Shown: positions 16,617 through 24,993 of the stretch, in pieces
Position numbering within the stretch: position 1 is the first letter of the stretch
How the letters are laid out: every line of letters begins with the position of its first letter
DNA from: Prevotella sp. MGM2
GTDB lineage: Bacteria; Bacteroidota; Bacteroidia; Bacteroidales; Bacteroidaceae
DNA: 44,335 nucleotides
Assembly (NCBI RefSeq): GCF_002933955.1
Contig: NZ_BEWW01000293.1
Coordinates: 1 to 44,335, forward strand
Direction of reading: 5' to 3'
The notes under the pieces: generated by a model
The model's database searches: none
Told to the model about the DNA's origin: nothing
The model's input: the letters and a program-made list of their open reading frames with translations, nothing else
Position numbers and translations under genes: made by a program

Positions 16617-17783
16617 TCATGATTCTCTTTTGGCTGTAATCACCACCCGCCGCCCGTCGGCCAGCGTTGTGGCAAACCAATGAGCCGTACCGCCTTCCTT
16701 CACCTTGAGGCGTCGGCGGAGTTCGGCCACTGTGGAGGGGAAGTTGCGCACGGCAATGTTGGCACGCTCGCCGGTGGCGCAAAGTGCGCGGAGTTCCTTT
16801 TTTGAAAAACCATATATCCCTTCTACGGCGAATGTGCGGCCGGGAAAGTCTTTTACCGGTGTGGCAGCCGTGTAGAGATGGCTGTTGGGATGAAGTTTTT
16901 TCAGTCCGAAACGTTCCGATATGAGGCGGAACGCCCCTGCTTTCATCAATGCCGCTCCGGGTTCGAAGAGATAAGTTTCCACCTCTCCGGCCCACGTCAC
17001 CAGTGCGGTCTGCTCGTCCTCCGGAGCGTAGTTGAAGCGGCAGCTGCCATCGGCTACGCAGACCTGCTTTCCGCCGTTGTCATTGCGCAAAACGAGCAGC
17101 AGTTCCTTGCATTCGCCGCCCGCCGCCACGATGTGCACCTCGGCCACGCTGTGTCCTATCGCCGCTATGGCGCGGTGTATGTCGAGCATGGGTGAAAGTT
17201 TCACAACGGCTATGCGGCATTTTGCCATGATGAGTGGCAGAAGCGATACGACGTCGGGCGTGCAGTCCTCGATGAGCACGGTTTTCCGGCCGGCGGCGTC
17301 ACGGCGCGCAGGGTCGATGAAAATCAGGTCGGCCGGCGGCATTTGTCGGAGGTAGTCCTCTCCGTCGGCACAGACGACCTCGGCCGTTTCCAGCCCCAGA
17401 AGCGGAAAGTTGTGCCGTGCCAGCCGGCACAGTTCTTCCTGACGTTCCACGTAGACCGCCCGCGAGAAATGCCGCGCCATGAAAGAGAAGTCCACGCCCA
17501 GTCCGCCGGTAAGGTCTGCCATCGTTCCGCCCTCGGGCAGCAGACGGGTTACCGTTTCGGCCTTGTAGCGTGCTGCCGTTTCGCCGGAACATTGCTCAAG
17601 CGAAAGGCGCGGCGGATATTCCAGCCCGTCTGTCTCGGTCCACGAAGGCACTTTCGCGCGCAGGCGCTGCCACCCCTCAATCTGTTGCAACAGGTAGGGA
17701 GCTTCGGGAATTTTCCGGTTGGCCAGTGTCAGAGCCAGTGTGTTGAGGTCGTCTTCGCGGTGTTGTCTGATAAAAGCGTGCAT
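16617..17783 (-). CDS. Class I SAM-dependent methyltransferase with C-terminal THUMP-like domain
   Basis: A 388-residue protein with a Rossmann methyltransferase core. The SAM-binding motif ADLTGGLGVDFSFMA is at 89-103, the acidic ribose-binding strand is VYVERQEE, and the catalytic-type motif FIDPARRD is at 155-162. The C-terminal third (about 300-388, with SHLYTAATPVKDFPGRTF and NIAVRNFPSTVAELRRRLKV) matches the THUMP-like domain described for this Bacteroidota family. RNA methylation is the likely role, judged from THUMP relatives; the target base is unknown. Length and motifs are normal. It lies 41 bp behind the dipeptidase gene on the same strand. Confidence 0.85.
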   Translation of the reverse strand: MHAFIRQHREDDLNTLALTLANRKIPEAPYLLQQIEGWQRLRAKVPSWTETDGLEYPPRLSLEQCSGETAARYKAETVTRLLPEGGTMADLTGGLGVDFSFMARHFSRAVYVERQEELCRLARHNFPLLGLETAEVVCADGEDYLRQMPPADLIFIDPARRDAAGRKTVLIEDCTPDVVSLLPLIMAKCRIAVVKLSPMLDIHRAIAAIGHSVAEVHIVAAGGECKELLLVLRNDNGGKQVCVADGSCRFNYAPEDEQTALVTWAGEVETYLFEPGAALMKAGAFRLISERFGLKKLHPNSHLYTAATPVKDFPGRTFAVEGIYGFSKKELRALCATGERANIAVRNFPSTVAELRRRLKVKEGGTAHWFATTLADGRRVVITAKRES

Positions 17784-17824
17784 GTTTCAGGAAGGTTGGC
17801 AAAATGATTGAAAGGGGAGGGCCG

Positions 17825-18502
17825 TCATCTGATGACCTTGTAGTATTTCCGTGCCGTAGCCCGCGACTTGAAATTGAAGTGCCACCACTCTGTGCTGAGC
17901 ACCTTGAAGCCTGCCGCTGCCATTACGCGGCGCAGCAGTCGGCGGTTTTCCAGAGCTTCGGCGCTCAGGCGCCCTTGCGCGGCATTGCCCGCTTCCGTCT
18001 TCACATGGGCCAATGGTCCCAGATGGTCAATGACGGTCCCCATCGTCAGGGTGTCGCCTGTGTCCGCGTGGCAAAGAGTCACGTCAACGGCAAGACCGTA
18101 GTTGTGGAGGCCTCCGCCGTTGCGCGGATTGCTCACATAGATGCTTTTGGAGGTGCCGCGCACCACGTCGTACATTTTCTGCTGCACCGACATGGGGCGG
18201 GCGGCATCATACACCTTCAGGCTGAGGTCGGGCCTCAGGCGCCGCAGTTCGGTCTGTGCGCGTTTCAGTGCCCGGGCGGCTTCGGGATGAAGATAGGCGT
18301 GGTGCAGGTCGGTATAGAGCACACGTCCTGTGAAATTGTCGGCCCGGCCATACATCAGGCTGACATGAAGGGTAGGGTCTACACTTCTCACCTCTACCAG
18401 TCCCTGGCGTTCCATGGCCAGTTCGGCCGCTGTTTTCTTTTGGGCCTCAACTGGTAACGGCAGGCAGAACCAAAGGACAGAAAGGAGTAAATATGGTTTC
18501 AT
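17825..18502 (-). CDS. D-alanyl-D-alanine dipeptidase (VanX/DdpX-like, family M15D)
   Basis: Zinc peptidase that splits free D-Ala-D-Ala. The 225-residue protein has a signal peptide (MKPYLLLSVLWFCLPLPVEA). Zinc ligands His 133 and Asp 140 lie in GGGLHNYGLAVD, the catalytic Glu 205 and third ligand His 208 lie in TEWWHF, and Arg 102 lies in VYDAARP (the transition-state Arg of VanX). The first motif has Gly where VanX has Ser (SxHxxGxAxD). No VanH/VanA-type ligase genes are nearby, so it is more likely a housekeeping periplasmic dipeptidase for peptidoglycan turnover than a resistance gene. A -7 box lies at 18577-18584. Confidence 0.92.
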   Translation of the reverse strand: MKPYLLLSVLWFCLPLPVEAQKKTAAELAMERQGLVEVRSVDPTLHVSLMYGRADNFTGRVLYTDLHHAYLHPEAARALKRAQTELRRLRPDLSLKVYDAARPMSVQQKMYDVVRGTSKSIYVSNPRNGGGLHNYGLAVDVTLCHADTGDTLTMGTVIDHLGPLAHVKTEAGNAAQGRLSAEALENRRLLRRVMAAAGFKVLSTEWWHFNFKSRATARKYYKVIR

Positions 18503-18576
18503 GGCAAGTGGGGTGTGAATGAAGCTGGACTGCCCCGGCTGGCTCTTTCCGCATCCTGCCGCAGCCGTCCGTCCGG

Positions 18577-18584
18577 CAAAGTTA
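18577..18584 (-). promoter_or_regulatory. -7 box of dipeptidase-methyltransferase unit
   Basis: TAACTTTG on the minus strand matches TAnnTTTG, 74 bp before the dipeptidase ATG. No good -33 element is seen. Confidence 0.5.
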
Positions 18585-18687
18585 GTACAAACCGCTGTAA
18601 TTTGCCGATTCCTTTCGGTTAAGTTGTCATCCGTTCCCGTTTTGTCTTGAAAAAAGGCGGAGAAAGGCTGTTTTCGATATTCGGCAC

Positions 18688-18950
18688 TTTAACATTTTTA
18701 ACCTTCCGTAACGTTTCGGAGTGTTAAAACATAGATTGTAAGTAATGTGGAAGAAAAAGTCAGTATCGGAATTTCAACTCGAATACTTGGAATTTAAATT
18801 CCAATACGGGGAATTTCGGGAAGAAATATGCCGGTTTTCTGTTTAATTCCGGCTGAAAAACACTGAAAAAGCGGGACTTCCGTGTGGAGAGTCCCGCTTG
18901 GCTGTTACAAAGATACGATGTTTTCCGCTGGAAAGCAAATAGTGTTAAAA
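18688..18950 (-). repeat. Dispersed intergenic element, copy B (263 bp)
   Basis: Lies between the end of gdhA and the start of the dipeptidase gene. It starts TTTAACATTTTTAAC and ends AGTGTTAAAA. It shares with copy A the blocks CGGAGTGTTAAAACATAG, CGAATACTTGGAA, GCTGAAAAACACTGAAAAA, the AGCGGGACTT hairpin (18869-18899) and GGCTGTTACAAAGATACGAT. Its minus-strand promoter is the best of the set: TTTG (18936-18939), 20 bp spacer, TATCTTTG (18908-18915). The hairpin follows immediately, then TTTTTCAGTGTTTTTC. Being 67 bp beyond the gdhA stop, it may also serve as that gene's terminator. Strand is the predicted promoter direction. Confidence 0.88.
18855..18899 (-). terminator. Hairpin plus T-tract inside repeat copy B, downstream of gdhA
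   Basis: AAGCGGGACT/AGTCCCGCTT stem at 18869-18899, with TTTTTCAGTGTTTTTC after it on the minus strand. It can end transcripts from gdhA and from the element's own promoter. Confidence 0.65.
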
Positions 18951-19016
18951 TCGTATTCCAGCGGAAAAACGATGCCCCGTCAGGCTGTTGGCGCCTTTTC
19001 GGGAAAGGTGCTTTTC

Positions 19017-20354
19017 TCACACGATGCCCTGCGCCATGATGGCACTGGCCACTTTCATGAAGCCTGCTACGTTGGCGCCGCGCACGTAGTTTACCGTTCC
19101 GTCGGGTTGTGTGCCGTATTTCACACACTGGGCGTGGATGTCCTCCATGATGTGGTGCAGGCGCTGGTCCACTTCTGCGGCCGACCACGTGAGATGCTGC
19201 GAGTTCTGGGTCATTTCGAGTCCCGACACCGATACGCCGCCGGCGTTGGCCGCCTTGCCCGGCGCGTAAAGGATGCCGGCCTTGAGGAATGCCTCGACAG
19301 CATCCGGCGTAGAGGGCATGTTGGCGCCTTCTGACACGGCAATGACGCCGTTCTGCAGGAGCAGGATCGCATCGTCGCCGTCCAGTTCGTTCTGTGTGGC
19401 CGACGGCATGGCAATGTCGCACTTCTCGGCCCACGGACGTGCGCCGGCTACGTATTTTACGCCGGGATATTGCTCGGCATATTCATAGATGCGGCCGCGA
19501 TAGAGGTTTTTCAGTTCCATGATGTAGTCGAGCTTTTCGCGGGTAATGCCGTCAGGATCGTAGATGTAGCCGTCGGAGTCGGACATGGTAACGGGCACGG
19601 CACCCAGTTCGATGAGTTTCTCTGCGGTGTATTGCGCCACGTTGCCGGAGCCGGAAATACATACGCGCTTGCCTTTAATGTCGATGCCGCGTGTTTTGAG
19701 CATTTCCAGCAGGAAGTAGACGTTGCCGTAACCGGTGGCTTCGGGGCGGATAAGCGATCCTCCGAAAGCCAGTCCCTTGCCGGTGAGGGTGCCGGTGTTC
19801 TCGCGTGCCAGTTTCTTGTACATACCATACATGTAGCCTACTTCGCGGCCGCCTACACCGATGTCGCCGGCCGGCACGTCAGTGTCAGGTCCGATGTGTC
19901 GCCACAGCTCTGTCATAAAAGCCTGGCAAAAGCGCATCACTTCGGCGTTTGACTTGCCGCGCGGCGAGAAGTCGGAGCCGCCCTTCGCACCGCCCATCGG
20001 CAAGGTGGTGAGTGAGTTCTTGAACGTCTGTTCGAAAGCCAGGAACTTGAGGATGCCGAGGTTTACGGAACTGTGGAAACGGATGCCGCCTTTGTAGGGG
20101 CCGATGGCGTTGGAGTGCTGCACTCGGTAACCCATGTTGGTCTGCACGCGGCCTTTGTCGTCGGTCCATGTTACGCGGAACGACATGATTCTGTCAGGTA
20201 TGCAGAGACGTTCTATCAGGTTGGCCGATTCAAATTCGGGATGACGGTTGTATTCCTCTTCAATGGTTTCAAGCACTTCACTTACGGCTTGTATGTATTC
20301 CGGCTCTCCCGGAAAACGCCGTTTCAACATTTCAATGACTTCAATGGCTTTCAT
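19017..20354 (-). CDS. gdhA: NADP-specific glutamate dehydrogenase
   Basis: Assimilates ammonia by reductive amination of 2-oxoglutarate to glutamate, a main nitrogen-entry route in gut Bacteroidales. The 445-residue length matches the hexameric bacterial class. Seen in the sequence: the substrate-binding region YKGGIRFH, the catalytic loop LPMGGAKGGSDF (Lys 124), PAGDIGVGGREVGYM (catalytic Asp 164), the Rossmann motif VCISGSGNVA (about 231-240), and SDSDGYIYDPDG after beta-2, usual for NADP-linked enzymes. The start MKAIEVIEML has a -7 box at 20425-20432 and an AT-rich leader of about 65 nt. It is a monocistronic unit bounded by copy B downstream. Confidence 0.97.
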   Translation of the reverse strand: MKAIEVIEMLKRRFPGEPEYIQAVSEVLETIEEEYNRHPEFESANLIERLCIPDRIMSFRVTWTDDKGRVQTNMGYRVQHSNAIGPYKGGIRFHSSVNLGILKFLAFEQTFKNSLTTLPMGGAKGGSDFSPRGKSNAEVMRFCQAFMTELWRHIGPDTDVPAGDIGVGGREVGYMYGMYKKLARENTGTLTGKGLAFGGSLIRPEATGYGNVYFLLEMLKTRGIDIKGKRVCISGSGNVAQYTAEKLIELGAVPVTMSDSDGYIYDPDGITREKLDYIMELKNLYRGRIYEYAEQYPGVKYVAGARPWAEKCDIAMPSATQNELDGDDAILLLQNGVIAVSEGANMPSTPDAVEAFLKAGILYAPGKAANAGGVSVSGLEMTQNSQHLTWSAAEVDQRLHHIMEDIHAQCVKYGTQPDGTVNYVRGANVAGFMKVASAIMAQGIV

Positions 20355-20424
20355 TTGTTTTATAAATTAAGTTGTTGTCAATTCCGTTTATTACAATTTA
20401 TGAATTTATTATTCGAAATCGTTG

Positions 20425-20458
20425 CAAAGATACATATAAATATTAAATAAATAAGCAA
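20425..20458 (-). promoter_or_regulatory. gdhA promoter
   Basis: TATCTTTG (20425-20432) matches the -7 consensus; TTTG (20456-20459) lies 23 bp upstream at the edge of the accepted spacing. The sequence between is almost all A/T. The 310-bp gap between gdhA and purL holds this promoter, the purL terminator, and no gene that I can recognise. Confidence 0.65.
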
Positions 20459-20607
20459 AAAGTTATTTGTTGTACGTTTTTTTATCACATAGATGCGTTT
20501 TTTTTTGCTTCTCCTGTCTCTTCTCAGCGTGACGGCAAGTGAAAAAAACGCCATACCAACAGGTAAGGCATTTCTGTGAAAGGTTGGAAATCATATTCCA
20601 TTTATTC

Positions 20608-20642
20608 CAAAAAAATCCCTGCAATGCCGGACATTGCAGGGA
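20608..20642 (-). terminator. Rho-independent terminator of purL
   Basis: TCCCTGCAATG and CATTGCAGGGA are perfect 11-bp arms (20616-20642) with a 5-nt loop, followed on the minus strand by TTTTTTT. It begins 23 bp after the purL stop. Confidence 0.92.
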
Positions 20643-20664
20643 CAAAATGAAATAAGAAACCGCC

Positions 20665-23600
20665 TTATTGGTGTGCCTCCACCCATTTCCGGGCATTGAC
20701 AAAGGCTTCTATCCATGGTGTCACCTCGTCGGTGCGGCGGCCGGCAGGGTAGAAGGCGTTCTGCCAGGGGTAGAACGCACGTTCCAAATGGGGCATCATG
20801 GCCAGATGGCGGCCGTTGGCGCTGGCAATACCGGCTACGGCATAGTCCGAACCGTTGGGATTGCCCGGATAGGCTTCATGATTGTATTTCAATACGACGT
20901 TGTAGTTGTCCTCGGCGAGAGGCAGGCTGAACTTACCCTCTCCGTGGGCCACCCAAATGCCGAGACGATCGCCCGAAAGCGAACCGAACATCACGCTGCG
21001 GTTGGTGGGCACCGTAACGCCTACGAAGGCGCTCTCGAACTTGTGGGAGTCGTTGTGAAGCATGCGGGCGCGCTCCTGATGCTCGGGGTTGATGAGGTTC
21101 AACTCTATCATGAGCTGGCAACCGTTGCAGACGCCCAGCGAAAGCGTATCCTCGCGGGCATAGAAGCGGTCGAGGGCTTCTTTGGCCTTGGGGTTGTAGA
21201 GGAAAGCACCGGCCCATCCCTTGGCTGAACCGAGGACGTCGCTGTTGGAGAAACCGCCGCAGAACACGATCATGTTGACATCGTCGAGCGTCTCACGGCC
21301 GGCTATAAGGTCGGTCATCATGACGTCTTTCACATCGAAGCCGGCAAGGTAGAGGGCATAGGCCATCTCGCGCTCGCCGTTGGTGCCTTTCTCGCGGATG
21401 ATGGCGGCACGGATGCCGCTTGGCGTGCGGCGGTCGGGATTGATGCCGAATTGGGCGAATGTACCGGTAAATTCCGGACGAAGGTTGAATTCCAACGGTT
21501 GCTGCTTGTAGTTTTCATAACGCAACTTGGCCTGTCCGTTCATGCTCTGCTTTGTGTCGAGGAGATAAGATGTTTCGTACCAGATGTCGCGAAGATAGTC
21601 AATGCCGAACTGATAGGTGGCACCGTCCTTTTCTACCAGAATATGGCGTTCGTCTGTCGGCTGTCCTAGCTTAACGGCTGCAATGCCGGCGGCTTCGAGC
21701 GTTTCCTCAAAGGCTTTCTTGTTTTTGTCGCTTACCTGTACAATCACGCCGGGATTCTCGGCAAAGAGGGCTTTCACCAGGTCGGCGTTCTTGAAGTCAT
21801 CGAGGGATATTTCCAAACCGCCGTCGGTGTTGGCGAAACACATCTCCAGAAGACACGTGATGAGACCGCCTGCCGAAATGTCGTGGCCGGCCATGACGAG
21901 TTCCTTTTCCACCAGCTCCTGCACGGCGTTGAAGGCATTGCGGAAGTATTCGGGATTCTTTACCGTGGGGACATCGGAGCCGATGAAGCCGAGGCTTTGT
22001 GAGAATGCCGAACCGCCGAGGTGCAGATCATCGAATGAGAAGTCGATGTGGTAAAGCGCTGATTCCGGCTCGTTGACAACAACGGGCGACACTACTTTGC
22101 GTACGTCGCTTACTTCACCGCCTGCCGACACGATTACCGTTCCCGGCGAAATGATCTTTTCGCCGCCGGGGTATTGTTGTGAGAGGGAAAGTGAGTCTTT
22201 GCCTGTGGGGACATTTATCTGAAGGGCGCAGCAGAAGTCGCTCAGGGCTTCCACTCCGCGGTAGAGGCGCGTGTCCTCTCCCTTTTGCGAACGGCATGGC
22301 CACATCCAGTTGGCCGAGAGCGATACGCTGTCGAGGCCTTCGGCCAGAGGAGCCCAGACGATGTTGGTAAGACTTTCGGCCACGGAGAGTACCGAACCTG
22401 CCGCGGGGTCGGCCAGTCCGGCCTGTGGGGCGTGTCCGATGGCGGTGGCTATACCCTTTCGGCCGCGGTAGTCGAGGGCTACGACGCCGCAGTCGGAAAG
22501 CGGGAGCTGAAGTTCACCCTGTGTCTGCTGGCGGGCCACCTTTCCGGTTACGGAGCGGTCCACTTTGTTCGTCAGCCAGTCTTTGCAGGCTACGGCCTCC
22601 AGTTGCAGCACATTGTTGATGTAGGTGTCCAGTTGTGTTACATCGTAGGGGGCGTCCTTGTAGCGGCGTTCCACGGTTTCGTCCACCATGACGGTTTTGG
22701 GCGAATGGCCGAACATCTGCGCTACGTCGAGGTCGAAGGGACGCTGTCCGTCGCCTTGCTGGAAGGCGAAGTGGGCGTCGCCGGTTGTTTCGCCCACAAC
22801 GTACATCGGTGCGCGTTCGCGCTCGGCTATGCGGCGGACGTGTTCAAGGTGTTCCTCCTGTATGAGCAGGCCCATGCGTTCCTGGCTTTCGTTGGCAATG
22901 ATTTCCTTGGCCGAGAGGGTGGGGTCGCCCACGGGAAGCTGCGTCATGTCGATAAGGCCGCCGCATTCCTCCACCAGTTCGGAGAGGCAGTTGACGTGTC
23001 CGGCCGATCCGTGGTCGTGGATGCTGACTACGGGGTTGACGTCTTCTTCGCAGAGGGCACGTACCAGGTTGTTGGCGCGCTTCTGCATTTCGGGGTTGGC
23101 GCGTTGCACGGCGTTCAGTTCGATGCCGCTGGAGTAACGGCCCGTATCGACAGAGCTGACGGAGCCGCCGCCCAGTCCGATGCGGTAGTTGTCGCCGCCC
23201 ACAACCACTACTTTGTTACCTTTCTTCGGTGTGCCTTTCAGGCAGTCGCGCTTCGTGCCGTAGCCCACGCCGCCGGCCAGCATAATCACTTTGTCATAGC
23301 CATATTTCTCGCCGTTTTCCTGATGTTCGAACGTGAGCACGGAACCGGTGATCAGCGGCTGGCCGAACTTGTTGCCGAAGTCAGAGGCGCCGTTTGAGGC
23401 TTTGATGAGTATTTGCTCGGGTGTCTGGTAAAGCCATTGGCGGACGGGCAGGATGTCTTCCCAGCTGCGGCCGCCGTCGAGGCGCGGATAAGCCGTCATG
23501 TAGACAGCCGTGCCGGCTATGGGCCATGAGCCTACGCCGCCGCCCATTCTGTCGCGGATTTCGCCGCCTGTTCCCGTCGATGCACCGTTGAAAGGTTCCA

Positions 23601-24363
23601 CGGTGGTGGGGAAGTTATGTGTTTCGGCCTTGAGCGAGATGACGCTCTCTATGTCTTTCACCACAAAGAAGTCGCTTGTGGAGTGGTCCTGCGGTGCGAA
23701 TTGTTCCACCACCGGGCCTTCGGCAAAGGCCACGTTGTCCTTGTAGGCCGAGATGATTTTGTGCGGGTGCTCCTGCGTGGTCTTCTTGATCATGGCGAAG
23801 AGCGAGGAGGGCATTTCCTGTCCGTCGATGATGAACGAGCCGCCGAATATCTTGTGACGGCAATGCTCGGAGTTGACCTGTGCGAAACCGAACACTTCCG
23901 AGTCGGTGAGTTGGCGGTCCAGTTGTTTCTCCACTCCGTGCAGGTATTCTATCTCGGCCGGAGAGAGGGCCAGTCCTTCCTGCTCGTTATAAGTCTCGAG
24001 GTCTTCTATGTAGAGGATGGGGGCAGGCTTGATGTCGATGGTGAAGATGCTTTGGTCCAGTCCGTCATACATGCGCTGGAGCATCGGGTCATGTTCCGCG
24101 TCGGCCGAAGCTACGGGAAAATACTCCTCTATACGCGCAATGCCGTGGAGATTCATGTTTTGCGTAATCTCTACGGCATTGGTGCTCCAGGGAGTTATCA
24201 TTTCGCGGCGCGGACCTACGAACCAGCCTTTCAGCGTTTCACCTTCTTCAAGAACGGCGTCGCCATAGAGCCAGCAGAGTTCCTTCACTTCATCGGCCGA
24301 GAGCTGACGGTCCACTTCCGTGGCTATGACGCTCTTTTGCGGAGTTCTAAAAAACAATATCAT
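20665..24363 (-). CDS. purL: Phosphoribosylformylglycinamidine synthase, single-chain type
   Basis: Fourth step of purine synthesis: FGAR plus glutamine plus ATP gives FGAM. The 1232-residue length is that of the large fused enzyme, with an N-terminal PurS-like part, the tandem AIRS-like synthetase core (SVISLKAETHNFPTTVEPF, GGVGYGTKRD, VSIHDHGSAGHVNCLSELVE, MAGHDISAGGLITCLLEM) and a C-terminal class I glutaminase. The glutaminase shows catalytic Cys 1079 in LGVCNGCQLM and WVAHGEGKF. The frame is open to 24399, but the start at 24363 (MILFFRTPQKSVIATEV) is chosen because a -7 box at 24397-24404 overlaps the longer form. It is monocistronic with a strong terminator. Confidence 0.97.
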   Translation of the reverse strand: MILFFRTPQKSVIATEVDRQLSADEVKELCWLYGDAVLEEGETLKGWFVGPRREMITPWSTNAVEITQNMNLHGIARIEEYFPVASADAEHDPMLQRMYDGLDQSIFTIDIKPAPILYIEDLETYNEQEGLALSPAEIEYLHGVEKQLDRQLTDSEVFGFAQVNSEHCRHKIFGGSFIIDGQEMPSSLFAMIKKTTQEHPHKIISAYKDNVAFAEGPVVEQFAPQDHSTSDFFVVKDIESVISLKAETHNFPTTVEPFNGASTGTGGEIRDRMGGGVGSWPIAGTAVYMTAYPRLDGGRSWEDILPVRQWLYQTPEQILIKASNGASDFGNKFGQPLITGSVLTFEHQENGEKYGYDKVIMLAGGVGYGTKRDCLKGTPKKGNKVVVVGGDNYRIGLGGGSVSSVDTGRYSSGIELNAVQRANPEMQKRANNLVRALCEEDVNPVVSIHDHGSAGHVNCLSELVEECGGLIDMTQLPVGDPTLSAKEIIANESQERMGLLIQEEHLEHVRRIAERERAPMYVVGETTGDAHFAFQQGDGQRPFDLDVAQMFGHSPKTVMVDETVERRYKDAPYDVTQLDTYINNVLQLEAVACKDWLTNKVDRSVTGKVARQQTQGELQLPLSDCGVVALDYRGRKGIATAIGHAPQAGLADPAAGSVLSVAESLTNIVWAPLAEGLDSVSLSANWMWPCRSQKGEDTRLYRGVEALSDFCCALQINVPTGKDSLSLSQQYPGGEKIISPGTVIVSAGGEVSDVRKVVSPVVVNEPESALYHIDFSFDDLHLGGSAFSQSLGFIGSDVPTVKNPEYFRNAFNAVQELVEKELVMAGHDISAGGLITCLLEMCFANTDGGLEISLDDFKNADLVKALFAENPGVIVQVSDKNKKAFEETLEAAGIAAVKLGQPTDERHILVEKDGATYQFGIDYLRDIWYETSYLLDTKQSMNGQAKLRYENYKQQPLEFNLRPEFTGTFAQFGINPDRRTPSGIRAAIIREKGTNGEREMAYALYLAGFDVKDVMMTDLIAGRETLDDVNMIVFCGGFSNSDVLGSAKGWAGAFLYNPKAKEALDRFYAREDTLSLGVCNGCQLMIELNLINPEHQERARMLHNDSHKFESAFVGVTVPTNRSVMFGSLSGDRLGIWVAHGEGKFSLPLAEDNYNVVLKYNHEAYPGNPNGSDYAVAGIASANGRHLAMMPHLERAFYPWQNAFYPAGRRTDEVTPWIEAFVNARKWVEAHQ

Positions 24364-24396
24364 ATATTTGCAGAATTTTAATGATTTCTTTAGCCG

Positions 24397-24404
24397 CAAA
24401 AATA
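24397..24404 (-). promoter_or_regulatory. -7 box of purL promoter
   Basis: TATTTTTG on the minus strand matches TAnnTTTG, 33 bp before the chosen ATG. The leader is predicted to be under 30 nt, leaving no room for a purine riboswitch; none is seen. Confidence 0.6.
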
Positions 24405-24519
24405 CGAAGAATTTATGATATTAACCCTCTTTAAGCGATTCCTTTGAGGGCGGGTGCGGCATTTTAATGTGGAAGTTCTGAAAAAACAATGCCGGTAGGG
24501 GCAAAATCATCCGTCCGAC

Positions 24520-24782
24520 TTTAACATATTTAACTTTCCGCAACACTCCGGAGTGTTAAAACATAGGTTGAAAGTAGTGAAGGAGAAAAAGTCCGTACTG
24601 GAATTTTAACTCGAATACTTGGAAATTAAATTGCAATACTTGGAGTTTTCATTGGAAATACGATTGAAAAACAATAAAAAGCACCTCAAAAACGCAGGCG
24701 GAGCGGGACTTCCCGATTAAAAGTCCCGCTCCGCTATTACAAAGATACAACATTTTTCACCGGAAAGCAAGAAATGTTAAAA
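24520..24782 (-). repeat. Dispersed intergenic element, copy C (263 bp)
   Basis: Lies in the 630-bp divergent gap between purL and the GH95 gene. It starts TTTAACATATTTAAC and ends GAAATGTTAAAA, identical at both ends to copy A. It carries a perfect 16-bp palindrome AACACTCCGGAGTGTT near the left end, two ATACTTGGA repeats, a perfect 14-bp-arm hairpin (GCGGAGCGGGACTT at 24698-24711, complement at 24721-24734), and the minus-strand promoter TTG (24768-24770), 20 bp, TATCTTTG (24740-24747). The T-tract behind the hairpin is interrupted. The remaining gap (24405-24519, 24783-24869) shows nothing recognisable. Strand is the predicted promoter direction. Confidence 0.88.
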
Positions 24783-24843
24783 TGGCTCTTTCGTGAGAAA
24801 GTCCGGATTTTCGGAGGGGAACATCACAAAATGTGTTTTTCCG

Positions 24844-24877
24844 TTGTGGCTTGATTAGGAAATATTCATTATATTTG
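24844..24877 (+). promoter_or_regulatory. Promoter of the GH95 gene
   Basis: TATATTTG (24870-24877) fits TAnnTTTG, with TTG at 24844-24846, 23 bp upstream. The leader would be about 110 nt. Confidence 0.55.
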
Positions 24878-24993
24878 TGGCAGATACACGGCTGTTTCCG
24901 TTAACCGCCTCATCGCTTGCGTCCGCTTGTGACGCTCATGATGGAAATCACTTATAATCATAATATCAATTTACTAATCAAGAATCTAAAACA

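Noticed and set aside
17825-18502. Vancomycin-resistance gene (vanX)
   Set aside because: The catalytic residues match the M15D family, but there is no vanH, D-Ala-D-Lac ligase or VanRS pair nearby, and the protein is exported; a housekeeping dipeptidase is more likely.
20463-20702. 79-codon minus-strand ORF between purL and gdhA
   Set aside because: Overlaps the purL stop and terminator; Cys/Lys-rich with no start signal and no resemblance to a protein.
22285-23397. 370-codon open frame on the plus strand inside purL
   Set aside because: Opposite strand of a well-conserved PurL core; no family motif, no promoter, low-complexity Val/His/Gly composition.
2831-24782. CRISPR array as explanation of the repeats
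   Set aside because: Copies are about 263 bp, thousands of bases apart, and not separated by regular spacers; no cas genes.
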